A stretch of 64,000 nucleotides of DNA from assembly GCF_003119195.2 (NCBI RefSeq), contig NZ_CP022262.1, forward strand, positions 206,501-270,500. Direction: 5' to 3'. A program made the position numbers and the translations under genes. Shown in pieces: positions 15,492-23,602 of the stretch (within the stretch, counting starts at the first letter, position 1; each line of letters starts with the position of its first letter). This DNA is from Azospirillum baldaniorum (GTDB lineage: Bacteria; Pseudomonadota; Alphaproteobacteria; Azospirillales; Azospirillaceae). The notes below the pieces were generated by a model. It searched no databases. It worked only from the letters and a program-made list of their open reading frames with translations, and was not told the DNA's origin.

Positions 15492-15714
15492 GCGTGGATG
15501 GCGGCGCGTTGGGGCGGCAGCGCTTGCAGGGGCGGAAGCCCGCCGCCTCCGCCGCCGCGGCATCGGGGTGGAACGCGACGTTTTCCCGCTTGGCCCGTCG
15601 CGATGGGCAGGACGGCCGGCAATAGACGCTGGTGGTGCGCACCGCGTAGACGAAGCGCCCGTCACCGTCCCGGTCCCGGTGCGCCACCGCGCTCCACATC
15701 GCCTCCTCGTCCAT
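15484..15714 (-). CDS. Standalone Ada-type metal-binding domain protein
   Basis: 76 residues starting MDEEAMWSAVAHRDRDGDG. The sequence VYAVRTTSVYCRPSCPSR, followed by a GFRPCKRC segment, carries the four zinc cysteines of the Ada N-terminal domain. In Ada the first of these accepts methyl groups from DNA phosphotriesters. Here nothing else of Ada (AraC helix-turn-helix or methyltransferase) is present; the frame stops soon after CKRC. It may be a free methyl-phosphotriester sensor or a remnant. The stop overlaps the yeiH stop by 8 bases in tail-to-tail arrangement. Confidence 0.8.
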   Translation of the reverse strand: MDEEAMWSAVAHRDRDGDGRFVYAVRTTSVYCRPSCPSRRAKRENVAFHPDAAAAEAAGFRPCKRCRPNAPPSTLT

Positions 15715-15788
15715 GATGCCCTCCCGGTTCTGCTGCCGGGATCGTCGCGGATGGCGACAAGGAGGGCCACCCGTTTCCTGCGTCCCGC

Positions 15789-15820
15789 AAAAAGACGGCC
15801 GGCAGAGGTCTGCCGGCCGC
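15789..15820 (-). terminator. Rho-independent terminator of the repeat-protein gene
   Basis: On the minus strand an 11-bp perfect stem (CGGCCGGCAGA / TCTGCCGGCCG, 15796-15806 and 15809-15819) is followed by TCTTTTTG. It lies about 40 bases downstream of the secreted repeat-protein gene. Confidence 0.8.
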
Positions 15821-15857
15821 GAGGTTCGGGGAGGGAGGGATGCGAAGCGGGGGAGCC

Positions 15858-16382
15858 TTACTTCTGGATGCCGGTGACCTGCTGCTGCGCCTTGTTGCCG
15901 ATGCCGGCGGAGAGGTTGGAGACGGTGCCGAGGTTCTGGTTGAACAGGGCGCCCGGCGCGCCGAACTGCATGGCCTTGACCTGCTGCTGGGCGGTGTTGC
16001 CGATGCCGACCGCGCTGTTGCTGACGGTGCCGGCGTTGCTGTTGAAGCCGCCCAGAGCGAAGGGCGTCTTCACACCACCGCCCATCCCGCCGGCCTGCAC
16101 GCCAACCACCTGCTGCTTGGCCTTGTTGCCGACCCCGGCGGCAAGGTTGGAGACGTTGCCCAGGTTGGAGGCGGTGCCGAAGGGTCCGGCCAGCCCGCCG
16201 CCGGCCTGCACGCCCATCACCTGCTGCTGCGCCTTGTTCTGGATGCCCGCGGCGGTGTTGGAGATGACCCCCAGGTTGCTGGCGTTGCCGAGCGGGATGC
16301 CGCCGGTCATCAGGTCGCCGGCGAAGGCCGGGGCGGAGCACAGGACGGCGACGGCGGCGGCGATCAGGGTGGTGCGGCGCAT
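15858..16382 (-). CDS. Secreted repeat protein, curlin-like in style
   Basis: 174 residues. A classical signal peptide (MRRTTLIAAAVAVLCSAPAFA) is followed by four imperfect repeats of about 37-45 residues. Each has the core VSNxxAGIGNKAQQQVxGxQ (variants such as GVGNKAKQQVVGVQAGG), separated by glycine-rich spacers. Regular Asn/Gln/Gly-rich strands of this kind resemble curlin-type beta-helical or amyloid repeats, though the curlin consensus itself is not exact. No csg export genes are nearby. Its own terminator and 260-base upstream region suggest a single-gene transcript. Function unknown; surface or biofilm matrix role is inference. Confidence 0.75.
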   Translation of the reverse strand: MRRTTLIAAAVAVLCSAPAFAGDLMTGGIPLGNASNLGVISNTAAGIQNKAQQQVMGVQAGGGLAGPFGTASNLGNVSNLAAGVGNKAKQQVVGVQAGGMGGGVKTPFALGGFNSNAGTVSNSAVGIGNTAQQQVKAMQFGAPGALFNQNLGTVSNLSAGIGNKAQQQVTGIQK

Positions 16383-16646
16383 GGTGTGGTTTCCTTCCGG
16401 TGTCTGGGGAGTTGGTGTCTGGGGGAGTTGGCTGCCGGTTCCGTCTGCGTTGGGGCCCGGCCTGTCCGATGACCAGACCCTACGCCCTGCCGCCCTCCCC
16501 CGCTGTGGCCTGCGCCACACTGTGAGACAGCTTTTCCGAAAGGCTCTTTCTTCGGCCCGAACCGTTGAGGCACGGGGGATTTCCTGTACGATCCCCCGAC
16601 GCCTTTTCCGGCACCCGCCCCTGTTCCGTGCGGGGCCACCACAACG

Positions 16647-17315
16647 ATGCGAGACGGCGCAATGCTTCAGACACCCGACCGGCTGGACCCGGAGGTCGTG
16701 ATCTTCGATTTCGACGGCGTCATCATCGACTCCGTGCCCACCAAGAACGGCGGCTTCGCCATCCTCTACGGCATCGACGATGCGGAGACGGAGGAGCGGA
16801 TGCGCCAGACGATCTGGCGCAACGGCGGCCTCAGCCGTTTCAAGATGCTGGCGATCCTGGAGCGGGAGATGTTCGGGCGCGACCCCGGCCCGGCGGAGAT
16901 CGACGATCTGGCCCGCCGCTACGCCGAGATCGTCGATCCGCGCGTTCCCGACTGCGCGCTGATCGCCGGCGCTGAGACGGTGCTGGACCGGCTGGACGGC
17001 ACGCCCTGCCACCTCGTCTCGGGCACGCCGCACGAGGTGCTGATGGGCACGGTGCGCGCCAAGGGGCTGGAGCGGCATTTCCGCAGCATCACCGGCTCCC
17101 CCAATGTGAAGGCGGAGGTCTTCGCGCGCATCGTCGCGGCGGGCGGGCACGACCCGGCGCGGTCGCTCGCCATCGGCGACTCCCTGACCGAGCTGGAGGC
17201 CGCCCGCAAGGCCGGCATGGGCTTCGTGGGCGTGGTATCGGAAGGGCTGCCGAACCCCTTCCCGCCCGACGTGACGGTGGTCGGTGACCTGCACGGGCTC
17301 GCCCAACGACTCTGA
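16647..17315 (+). CDS. HAD-superfamily phosphatase
   Basis: 222 residues from the first ATG; a Met five codons later (MLQTPDRLDP) is equally possible because neither has a clear ribosome site. Motif I is FDFDGVIIDS with the nucleophile aspartate (about residue 22), motif II is HLVSGTPHE, and motif IV is AIGDSLTEL. Residues 30-95 form a small alpha-helical cap, as in the beta-phosphoglucomutase/phosphoglycolate phosphatase subgroup. The substrate cannot be inferred. Transcribed alone; a small protein gene follows after about 100 bases. Confidence 0.85.
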   Translation: MRDGAMLQTPDRLDPEVVIFDFDGVIIDSVPTKNGGFAILYGIDDAETEERMRQTIWRNGGLSRFKMLAILEREMFGRDPGPAEIDDLARRYAEIVDPRVPDCALIAGAETVLDRLDGTPCHLVSGTPHEVLMGTVRAKGLERHFRSITGSPNVKAEVFARIVAAGGHDPARSLAIGDSLTELEAARKAGMGFVGVVSEGLPNPFPPDVTVVGDLHGLAQRL

Positions 17316-17353
17316 GCGGGGGATTTGCGGGAAACGGTCGCATTGGGGTATTG

Positions 17354-17377
17354 TTTATGGGGCCAACAATCCATAAA
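17354..17377. repeat. Inverted repeat TTTATGG-N10-CCATAAA
   Basis: Seven-base perfect arms with a 10-base spacer lie 36 bases upstream of the small gene at 17413. The AT-rich arms stand out in this GC-rich DNA, so an operator or promoter-proximal site is likely. Confidence 0.45.
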
Positions 17378-17412
17378 TGATTATGGCATCCTATGACGAA
17401 AGGGAGGTCCGT

Positions 17413-17610
17413 ATGCCCGTGCCGAAAGAGGCTGCCGAAGCCGCCCGTGACCGTTATCTGGCGATCCTCAGCGGGTTTCCCGGTATGACCCGCGCCGAAG
17501 TCACGAAGCTGTCCGACGACTACGCCATCGCGGTCAATTTCGCGTCGGGCATCCCCGACGATCTTCCCAAGGATCTGGACGGCGTGCCGGTGATCGCACG
17601 CACCCAGTGA
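17413..17610 (+). CDS. Small conserved-looking protein, 65 aa
   Basis: Starts at an ATG (17413) with a very good AGGGAGG seven bases upstream, which decides against an ATG 12 codons earlier. Sequence MPVPKEAAEAARDRYLAILS, then GMTRAEVTKLSDDYAIAVNF, is helical and soluble with no cysteine. I recognise no family. A near-perfect hairpin terminator lies 42 bases after the stop, so it is a complete short transcription unit. Function unknown. Confidence 0.65.
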   Translation: MPVPKEAAEAARDRYLAILSGFPGMTRAEVTKLSDDYAIAVNFASGIPDDLPKDLDGVPVIARTQ

Positions 17611-17652
17611 CGCTCAGCCGCAGTAATGCTCGGCCGTTGACGCGCAAACGCG

Positions 17653-17690
17653 ACGCCCGGTCCAGACCATGGACCGGGCGTTTCGTATCT
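17653..17690. terminator. Rho-independent terminator between converging genes
   Basis: A 12-bp stem (ACGCCCGGTCCA / TGGACCGGGCGT) encloses a 5-base loop, followed by TTCGTATCTTT. It lies between the 65-aa gene on the plus strand and the FemAB-like gene on the minus strand and may serve the former. Confidence 0.75.
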
Positions 17691-17697
17691 TTGGGAC

Positions 17698-19020
17698 TTA
17701 CACCGGGTTGGACGGGGTGGTGGCGTCGGCGCGCTCGGCCGGTCCCTTGTTCATCGCCATCGCCATCATCTGGCTCGCCTGCGCGGTGCAGGTCGCGGCC
17801 AGCGTGCGCACCGTCTGGCCGCCTTCGACGAGAAGCCGGCTGAGCATCGGGCCGGGCGCTTCGAAGGTGCCGATGAAGACCCGCTCCTCCTCCCCCTTGC
17901 CGGCGAAGCCGCGCTTGAACAGATGCACGCCGGGGTTGGCCTGGGCGTTGACGCCGTGCAGGTCGTAGCGCTTCCCGCCGTTTGCCTTCACCCACTGCAT
18001 CGCCTTCCAGTGGACGAGGAAGGCGGCGTTCAGCGGCAGTCCGGCCTCCGCGGTGGCCGAATTCTGCATCAGCGCGGTGTCCCCGAGCAGCGACACCACC
18101 ACGCCGGCCACCGGCTCGCCGTTGTGGGAGGCCATGACGGCGTGCATCTTCATGCCGTCGGGCAGGGCGCGGTGGACCTTGGTCAGGGTGCGGCTGTCGA
18201 AGGCGCGGAAGCCCTTGCGGCGCTGCGTCTGGATGAACAGGTCGTCGATGGCGTCGAGGATCTCCGGCGAGGAGCCCTCGACGATCTCCAGTCCTGCCCC
18301 CTCGGCTTTGGCGAGGCCGCGCCGCCAGTGGCGGGACAGGTCCTTGTGGATCGTCGCCTCGTCGCGGGTCAGGTCCATGATGAAAGTGCGGTAGGGGGCC
18401 TTGGCGTCGCTGTGTCGCATCCCCAGCGCCTCCATGGCGGACAGCGCGCGGGCGCCCTCCCCTGCCCCGTCCTCGACGCGCGGCAGGACGCGCAGGAACA
18501 GGCCGCGCCGGACGCTGTACTCGGCCTTCATCGCTTCCATGATGGCCAGGAAGTCGGCCGGATCGGCTGGACGGCCCTTGGGGCGCCACAACGGTCCCCA
18601 CATGACCAGCGCGATGCCGCCGATGCCCGGCACCCGGCGGACCAGCAGCTGCGCCGCGGCCACCGGCTGGCCGTCCCGGCGCAGCACGATGTGGCTGAGG
18701 TCGCGGCCGGGATGGGCGATGCGCCCGAAATCCCAGGTCTGGAAGATGTTGGCGTCGTCGAATCCGTTCATGACGGTGTACCAGCCGCCGCGGTCCATAC
18801 GGTCGATTTCGACAGCCGGTGAAGCGTCCAGGCAATCGCCCCCAAATGCGTCGGTGTGAATCTGGCGTTTCCCCAGCGAAGTCACGTCGAGCCTCTCGCG
18901 TGGTTGGTCGAATGGGCGCAATCGGGGTGGACGTGGAACCTCGCCCGTCCCGTTTCCCTGGCCGGAGGCCAGAGCCATCGCATCGTCGAAGGTCGAAGCT
19001 CCGCGGAAAGTTTTAGACAA
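17698..19020 (-). CDS. FemAB/GNAT-superfamily aminoacyltransferase-like protein
   Basis: 440 residues, soluble. The central and C-terminal parts match the FemAB/BioF2-like acyltransferase fold: FQTWDFGRIAHPGRDLSHIV, VMWGPLWRPKG and TFIMDLTRDEATIHKDLSRH in the first half, then KFxLHGVNAQANPGVHLFKRGF-type sequence near residue 375. Such proteins transfer an acyl or aminoacyl group, in some bacteria to peptidoglycan or exopolysaccharide. The exact donor and acceptor are unknown. The N-terminal 70 residues are low in structure. Transcribed alone toward the terminator at 17653. Confidence 0.75.
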   Translation of the reverse strand: MSKTFRGASTFDDAMALASGQGNGTGEVPRPPRLRPFDQPRERLDVTSLGKRQIHTDAFGGDCLDASPAVEIDRMDRGGWYTVMNGFDDANIFQTWDFGRIAHPGRDLSHIVLRRDGQPVAAAQLLVRRVPGIGGIALVMWGPLWRPKGRPADPADFLAIMEAMKAEYSVRRGLFLRVLPRVEDGAGEGARALSAMEALGMRHSDAKAPYRTFIMDLTRDEATIHKDLSRHWRRGLAKAEGAGLEIVEGSSPEILDAIDDLFIQTQRRKGFRAFDSRTLTKVHRALPDGMKMHAVMASHNGEPVAGVVVSLLGDTALMQNSATAEAGLPLNAAFLVHWKAMQWVKANGGKRYDLHGVNAQANPGVHLFKRGFAGKGEEERVFIGTFEAPGPMLSRLLVEGGQTVRTLAATCTAQASQMMAMAMNKGPAERADATTPSNPV

Positions 19021-19242
19021 TTCACGCGCGGCCTACGGTCTTTGCGATCGTCCACAAACAATAGGAGACGCACGGGAAAATCACACAAACCCTGATGGGT
19101 TCGCGCAAAATCCCACTGGATTATTCTCTGTGGCTAAGCGCTTTTTCTGGGGATTGTATGGGCTACGCCCGTATCGACGGTTATGTTGCGGCGCAATACG
19201 CCCAATTCGACGCCGATTGAGTGCGAATCCATGCTTCGGCGT
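19021..19242. other. Gene-free interval with relatively low GC
   Basis: About 220 bases between the FemAB-like gene start and the small W-rich gene. It contains AT-rich tracts (for example GGGAAAATCACACAAACC) that could hold the promoter of the FemAB-like gene. I see no RNA gene or clear repeat. Confidence 0.4.
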
Positions 19243-19467
19243 TCAGAACATCGTCAATTGGATGATGCCGTCGGCGCGGGCGTGGCGTTCCGCCGCGTTG
19301 GCGGCGGCGTCCTGGGCGCCTTCCTGCGATTGGGCGATCCCGACGGCGATGCGCTCCCCGGCCACCGAGACGGTCCAGGTCCAGCGCCCATCGGTCCGCC
19401 ACGACACGGCCAATTCGCAGCCATGCGCCTGACACACCAGTTGCCGCACCGACCAGTTCGCCGCCAT
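19243..19467 (-). CDS. Small tryptophan-rich protein, 74 aa
   Basis: Starts MAANWSVRQLVCQAHGCELA, and continues with three probable beta strands (AVSWRTDGRWTWTVSVAG) and a C-terminal helix (EGAQDAAANAAERHA). It has no signal peptide or membrane segment. Codon use matches real genes of the window, unlike the large overlapping frame that continues into parA. Two other small proteins in this window (53184 and 54065) share the same strand-strand-helix style and position of tryptophans. No known function. Confidence 0.55.
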   Translation of the reverse strand: MAANWSVRQLVCQAHGCELAVSWRTDGRWTWTVSVAGERIAVGIAQSQEGAQDAAANAAERHARADGIIQLTMF

Positions 19468-19646
19468 TCGCGCAACCCCACAGCCCCGGCGCCGCCTCCG
19501 GCCCCGCATGCCTCAGTTATGCACCGGAGAGGCCATGTTCCGCCAGTGCCGGCTGTTCCGCACCGCGGGTAGACACCCATTGCGGGGGTTGGGACGACTT
19601 GATAGCTTCCCAGACGACTCCGGCACAATGGGGCGACGAGGGGGCA

Positions 19647-20669
19647 ATGACCGGCGACGATTTGAAGCTGCTGCGCGAGAGGCGCGGCCTCACCCAGACA
19701 CAGATGGCCGCGTTCGTGAACGAACTGACCGGCCGCCGCTACGACAAGCAGCGGCTGAGCAAGTGGGAGACGGGACGCGAACCCCTGCCCCGCGACGTGC
19801 TGGGCCGTCTGCTGCTGCTGTCCCTGGAGCAGCCGGCGACCGCAACGCCGCGCGCCGGCACGACCATCGCCATCGGCCTGCAAAAGGGCGGCACGGCCAA
19901 GACGGCGACCTCGATCAACGTCGCCTTCATGCTGGCCCGGTCGGGCAACCGCGTGCTGCTGGTGGACGCCGATCCGCAGGGCAACGCCACGGTCCATGTC
20001 GGCGTGCCGCAGACCGACGTGGTGGCGCTGACGGAGCAGGGCAGGGTGCTCTACCACGCGCTGATGGGCAAGGCGAAGCTGTCCGAGGTCATCCGCCCGA
20101 CCAGCGTGGAAGGGCTGGACGTCGTGCCGTCGAGCATCGCGCTCGCCAGCGCCGACACCGAACTGCCCGGCAACCTGACCAACGCCCAGACCGCCATGGC
20201 GGAGATGCTGGACGCGGTGCGGGGCGATTACGATTTCATCCTGATCGACTGCGCGCCGAACCTGGGGGCGGTCACCATCAACGCGCTGACCGCGGCGGAC
20301 TATGTGCTGATCCCCTGCCAAGCGGAGCCGCACGCCATCCTGGGCGTGAACGCCTTCCTGGACACCGTGACGAAGATCCAGCGGCGGCTGAACCCGAACC
20401 TGCGGGTGCTGGGCGTGCTGCCGACCATGCTGAACCCGCGTCAGACCCAGGACCGCTCCTCGCTGGACGACATCGGCCGGCTGTGGGGCGAGGATTACCG
20501 GGTCTTCCCGCCGGTGCCGCGCGCGACCATCTACGCGCAGGCCGCCGGAGCCAACGTCATCACGCTGGACGCCGACATCGGCGCGCCGGGCGTGGAAAGC
20601 TACGCCGCCATCGCCGGTGCCCTTCTGAAGGCCACCGGACGCATCCGGGAGTCGTCCGATGCCGCCTAA
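19647..20669 (+). CDS. parA: Partition ATPase ParA with N-terminal HTH
   Basis: 340 residues from the ATG at 19647, which follows GAGGGGG. Residues 5-60 are an XRE-type helix-turn-helix (LLRERRGLTQTQMAAFVNEL, then RLSKWETGREPLP), fused to a ParA/MinD ATPase. The Walker A is KGGTAKTAT (80-88), with the invariant second glycine of KGGVGKT replaced by alanine. Walker A' is LLVDADPQGNAT and Walker B is FILIDCAPNLG. ParA drives segregation of low-copy replicons with ParB; the HTH probably binds the parAB promoter for autorepression. It overlaps parB by 11 bases. Confidence 0.93.
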   Translation: MTGDDLKLLRERRGLTQTQMAAFVNELTGRRYDKQRLSKWETGREPLPRDVLGRLLLLSLEQPATATPRAGTTIAIGLQKGGTAKTATSINVAFMLARSGNRVLLVDADPQGNATVHVGVPQTDVVALTEQGRVLYHALMGKAKLSEVIRPTSVEGLDVVPSSIALASADTELPGNLTNAQTAMAEMLDAVRGDYDFILIDCAPNLGAVTINALTAADYVLIPCQAEPHAILGVNAFLDTVTKIQRRLNPNLRVLGVLPTMLNPRQTQDRSSLDDIGRLWGEDYRVFPPVPRATIYAQAAGANVITLDADIGAPGVESYAAIAGALLKATGRIRESSDAA

Positions 20670-21516
20670 GAAGCTGACCCGCCAGACCGCCGCCACGGTT
20701 CTGCAAGCCAAGAACACCGCCCCAGCCCTGGAGACCAACCGGCTGTTCGGGTTGACCGGCGCCCTGCCCCGGCTGATCGAGGCCGACGTCGCCGCCATCC
20801 GCACCGACCCCAACCAGCCGCGCACCGTCTTCGACGAGACGGCGCTCGCCTCGCTCGCCGCCTCCATCGAGCGGCACGGGCTTCAGCAGCCGGTGCTGGT
20901 GCAGGAGACGGCGGAGAAGGGCGTCTACCGCCTCGTGGCCGGTGAGCGCCGCCTGCGCGCCCACCAGATGCTTGGCCGCCCGACCATCGCCGCCATCATC
21001 ACCAAGGGCAAGGCGGAGGAGATCGCGCTGATCGAGAACGTCCAGCGCGTGGACCTGGACGCCATCGATCTGGCCCGCGGCCTGACCCAGCTCATCGACA
21101 GCCATGGCTACGCCCAGGCGGAGGTCGCCGCGGTGCTCGGCTGCTCGGAGGCCGAGGTGTCGAAGCGGCTTAAGGTGCTGGACCTGCCGACCGACATCCT
21201 CCGCGAGTACCGGGAGAACCCCGACGCGGTGTCCCGCTCGGCCCTGGTCGAGCTGGCCTTCGTCGGCGATGAAGAGGAGGTGCGGCGGCTGTGGCAGTCG
21301 GCGCGCACCGGCGGGCTGACGGTGCAGTCGGTGCGCGCGGCGCGGGCGTCCAAGGCGCCGGGCTCGGTGGAGCCGATGCGCGTGCTGGGCCGCTCGATCA
21401 ACCGCATCGAGAAGGAGCTGAAGGCCATCGACGCGGTCAGCAACGCGATGCAGAAGGAGCACCGGGAGCTGTTGCGGGACCTGCGGATGCGCATCGACGA
21501 TCTGCTGGGGGAGTGA
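20659..21516 (+). CDS. parB: Partition protein ParB
   Basis: 285 residues, starting inside the last codons of parA (11-base overlap, so translationally coupled). The ParB/Spo0J nuclease-like domain has the CTP-binding motif GERRLRAHQMLG (from residue 95), and ALIENVQRVDLDAIDLARGL. A helix-turn-helix follows (YAQAEVAAVLGCSEAEVSKR), then a C-terminal dimerisation helix. It binds parS to form the partition complex. Two palindromes that could be parS lie within 80 bases after its stop codon. Confidence 0.93.
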   Translation: MPPKKLTRQTAATVLQAKNTAPALETNRLFGLTGALPRLIEADVAAIRTDPNQPRTVFDETALASLAASIERHGLQQPVLVQETAEKGVYRLVAGERRLRAHQMLGRPTIAAIITKGKAEEIALIENVQRVDLDAIDLARGLTQLIDSHGYAQAEVAAVLGCSEAEVSKRLKVLDLPTDILREYRENPDAVSRSALVELAFVGDEEEVRRLWQSARTGGLTVQSVRAARASKAPGSVEPMRVLGRSINRIEKELKAIDAVSNAMQKEHRELLRDLRMRIDDLLGE

Positions 21517-21519
21517 AGG

Positions 21520-21596
21520 GTTTCGAAATCGAAAGCGCCTTTAGATTGCGAAAATTAAAAAATCTTGCAACCTTTGAGTGCTTTCGAAGTCGAAAC
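21520..21596. promoter_or_regulatory. Candidate parS: two TTTCGA-N2-TCGAAA palindromes
   Basis: GTTTCGAAATCGAAAGC (21520-21536) and GCTTTCGAAGTCGAAAC (21580-21596) each contain TTTCGA-N2-TCGAAA and are inverted relative to each other. The 43 bases between them are AT-rich. Palindromes just downstream of parB are where plasmid centromeres often lie. Not the canonical chromosomal parS sequence, so replicon-specific. Confidence 0.7.
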
Positions 21597-21630
21597 GCGG
21601 AACACCCCAAAGCGTCGGTTTTGGACAGAC

Positions 21631-21722
21631 TTGCCCCCACCCCAACCCTCCCCCGCTGCGCAGGGGAGGGGGCAAAAAAGTTCCCTCCCCTGCGTGAGCG
21701 GGGGAGGGTCAGGGTGGGGGCA
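21631..21722. repeat. REP-like intergenic inverted repeat
   Basis: CCCCACCCCAACCCTCCCCC is mirrored by GGGGGAGGGTCAGGGTGGGG, with an inner CCCTCCCC/GGGGAGGG pair. The element lies between the partition locus and xsc; similar C/G-run elements occur at 38642-38812 and more weakly at 28758-28816 and 49660-49684. Confidence 0.7.
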
Positions 21723-21777
21723 AGGCCCCTGCAACTCATCTCAAAGAAGCACCGCGTGAACGGCGTGGCGCTTCGCC

Positions 21778-23553
21778 TTACACGGCCTGTTGCGGGCGCA
21801 TGTCCGACGGGTCGATGCCGGCGACCGCGACCGGCTTCTTCATGGCGTCGCGGCGGAACGGCTCGCCCAGCTCCTGGTTCAGGATCACCTCGACGAAGGT
21901 GGTGATGCCGCGCCCCTGGTCCTCGATGGCCTGGCGCAGGGCGGCGGTCACCTCATCCTGGGTGCGCGCGGTGACGCCCTTCAGGCCGCAACCCTCGGCC
22001 ACCTTGGCGTAGCTGAGCTTGGGGTTCAGCTCCGTGCCGACGAAGTTGTTGTCGAACCACAGCGTCGTGTTGCGCTTCTCCGCCCCCCACTGGAAGTTCC
22101 GGAAGATCACCATGGTGACCGCCGGCCATCCCTCGCGCCCGATGGAGGACATCTCGTTCATCGAGATGCCGAAGGCGCCGTCACCGGCGAAGCCGACCAC
22201 CGGCGTGCTGGGGCAGCCGATCTTCGCGCCGACGATCGACGGGAAGCCGTAGCCGCAGGGGCCGAACATGCCCGGCGCCAGATACTTCCGCCCCTCCTCG
22301 AAGGTGGGGTAGGCGTTGCCGATGGCGCAGTTGTTGCCGATGTCGGTGGAGAGGATGGCGTCCGCCGGCAAGGCGGCCTGGATGGCCCGCCACGCCTGAC
22401 GGGGCGACATGCGGTCGGACTCGCGCTCGCGCGCCTCGGCGTTCCAGCTCGTTCCGGGATCGTCCTCCTCATGGTCGAGCGAGGACAGCAGCTGAAGCCA
22501 CGCCGACTTGGTCTGGTGGATCAGCGCGCGGCGCTCCAGCCGGCCCGCATCCCCGGCGCCGGGGGCGAGTTGCGCCAGGATCTGCTGGGCAACCTGCCTA
22601 GCGTCGCCGCAGATGCCGACCGATACCTTCTTGGTCAGGCCGATGCGGTCGGGGTTGATGTCCACCTGAATGATCCGCGCGCCCTTCGGCCAATAGTCGA
22701 TGCCGTAGCCGGGCAAGGTGGAGAAGGGGTTGAGCCGGGTGCCGAGCGCCAGCACGACGTCGGCCTTGGCGATCAACTCCATCGCCGCCTTGGAGCCGTT
22801 GTAGCCGAGCGGCCCGACCGACAGCGGGTGGCTGCCGGGGAAGGCGTCGTTGTGCTGATAGCCGCAGCAGACCGGCGCGTCCAGCCGCTCCGCCAGCGCC
22901 ATGCTGTCCGGAATGGCTCCGCCGATCACCACCCCGGCGCCGTTGAGGATGACCGGGAATTTCGCCTCCGACAGCAGGCGGGCCGCCTCGGCAATGGCCT
23001 GCCGCCCGCCCGCCGGGCGCTCCAGCCGGACGATCTGCGGCAGCTCGACGTCGATGACCTGGGTCCAGAAATCGCGCGGCACGTTGATCTGCGCCGGGGC
23101 GCAGCCGCGCCACGCCTTCTCGATGACGCGGTTCAGCACCTCGGCCATGCGGCTGGGGTCGCGTACCTCCTCCTGGTAGCAGACCATCTCCCGGAACATG
23201 GCCATCTGCTCGACCTCCTGGAAACCGCCCTGGCCGATGGTCTTGTTGGCGGCCTGCGGCGTCACCAGCAGCATCGGCGTGTGATTCCAGTAAGCGGTCT
23301 TGATCGAGGTGACGAAGCCGGTCACGCCGGGTCCGTTCTGGGCGATGGCCATGGCCATCTCGCCGGTGACGCGGCTGTAGCCGTCGCAGATCAGGGCGGC
23401 GTTGGTCTCGTGCGCGCAGTCCCAGAACCGGATGCCGGCCTTGGGGAAAAGGTCGGAGACCGGCATCATGGCCGATCCGATGATCCCGAAGGCGTGCCGG
23501 ATGCCGTGCATCTGAAGGACCTTCACGAACGCTTCCTCGGTGGTCATTTTCAT
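21778..23553 (-). CDS. xsc: Sulfoacetaldehyde acetyltransferase Xsc
   Basis: 591 residues; the start at 23553 (MKMTTEEAFVKVLQMHG) has GAGGA eight bases upstream. It is a thiamine-diphosphate enzyme of the acetolactate-synthase fold. The first domain has the catalytic glutamate in CAHETNAALICDGYSRVTGE, and the TPP/Mg site is GFAGDGAFGISMNEM. The N-terminal TTEEAFVKVLQMHGI and GIIGSAMMPVSDLFP are typical of Xsc. It converts sulfoacetaldehyde plus phosphate to acetyl phosphate and sulfite. It is the last gene of a long minus-strand block that also supplies Pta and SoeABC, which consume its two products. Length fits the family (about 590). Confidence 0.95.
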   Translation of the reverse strand: MKMTTEEAFVKVLQMHGIRHAFGIIGSAMMPVSDLFPKAGIRFWDCAHETNAALICDGYSRVTGEMAMAIAQNGPGVTGFVTSIKTAYWNHTPMLLVTPQAANKTIGQGGFQEVEQMAMFREMVCYQEEVRDPSRMAEVLNRVIEKAWRGCAPAQINVPRDFWTQVIDVELPQIVRLERPAGGRQAIAEAARLLSEAKFPVILNGAGVVIGGAIPDSMALAERLDAPVCCGYQHNDAFPGSHPLSVGPLGYNGSKAAMELIAKADVVLALGTRLNPFSTLPGYGIDYWPKGARIIQVDINPDRIGLTKKVSVGICGDARQVAQQILAQLAPGAGDAGRLERRALIHQTKSAWLQLLSSLDHEEDDPGTSWNAEARERESDRMSPRQAWRAIQAALPADAILSTDIGNNCAIGNAYPTFEEGRKYLAPGMFGPCGYGFPSIVGAKIGCPSTPVVGFAGDGAFGISMNEMSSIGREGWPAVTMVIFRNFQWGAEKRNTTLWFDNNFVGTELNPKLSYAKVAEGCGLKGVTARTQDEVTAALRQAIEDQGRGITTFVEVILNQELGEPFRRDAMKKPVAVAGIDPSDMRPQQAV

Positions 23554-23602
23554 GGTGCGCATCCTCGTTTCATGGATGGGATGATGGGGAAGGGCGGGGT
23601 GG

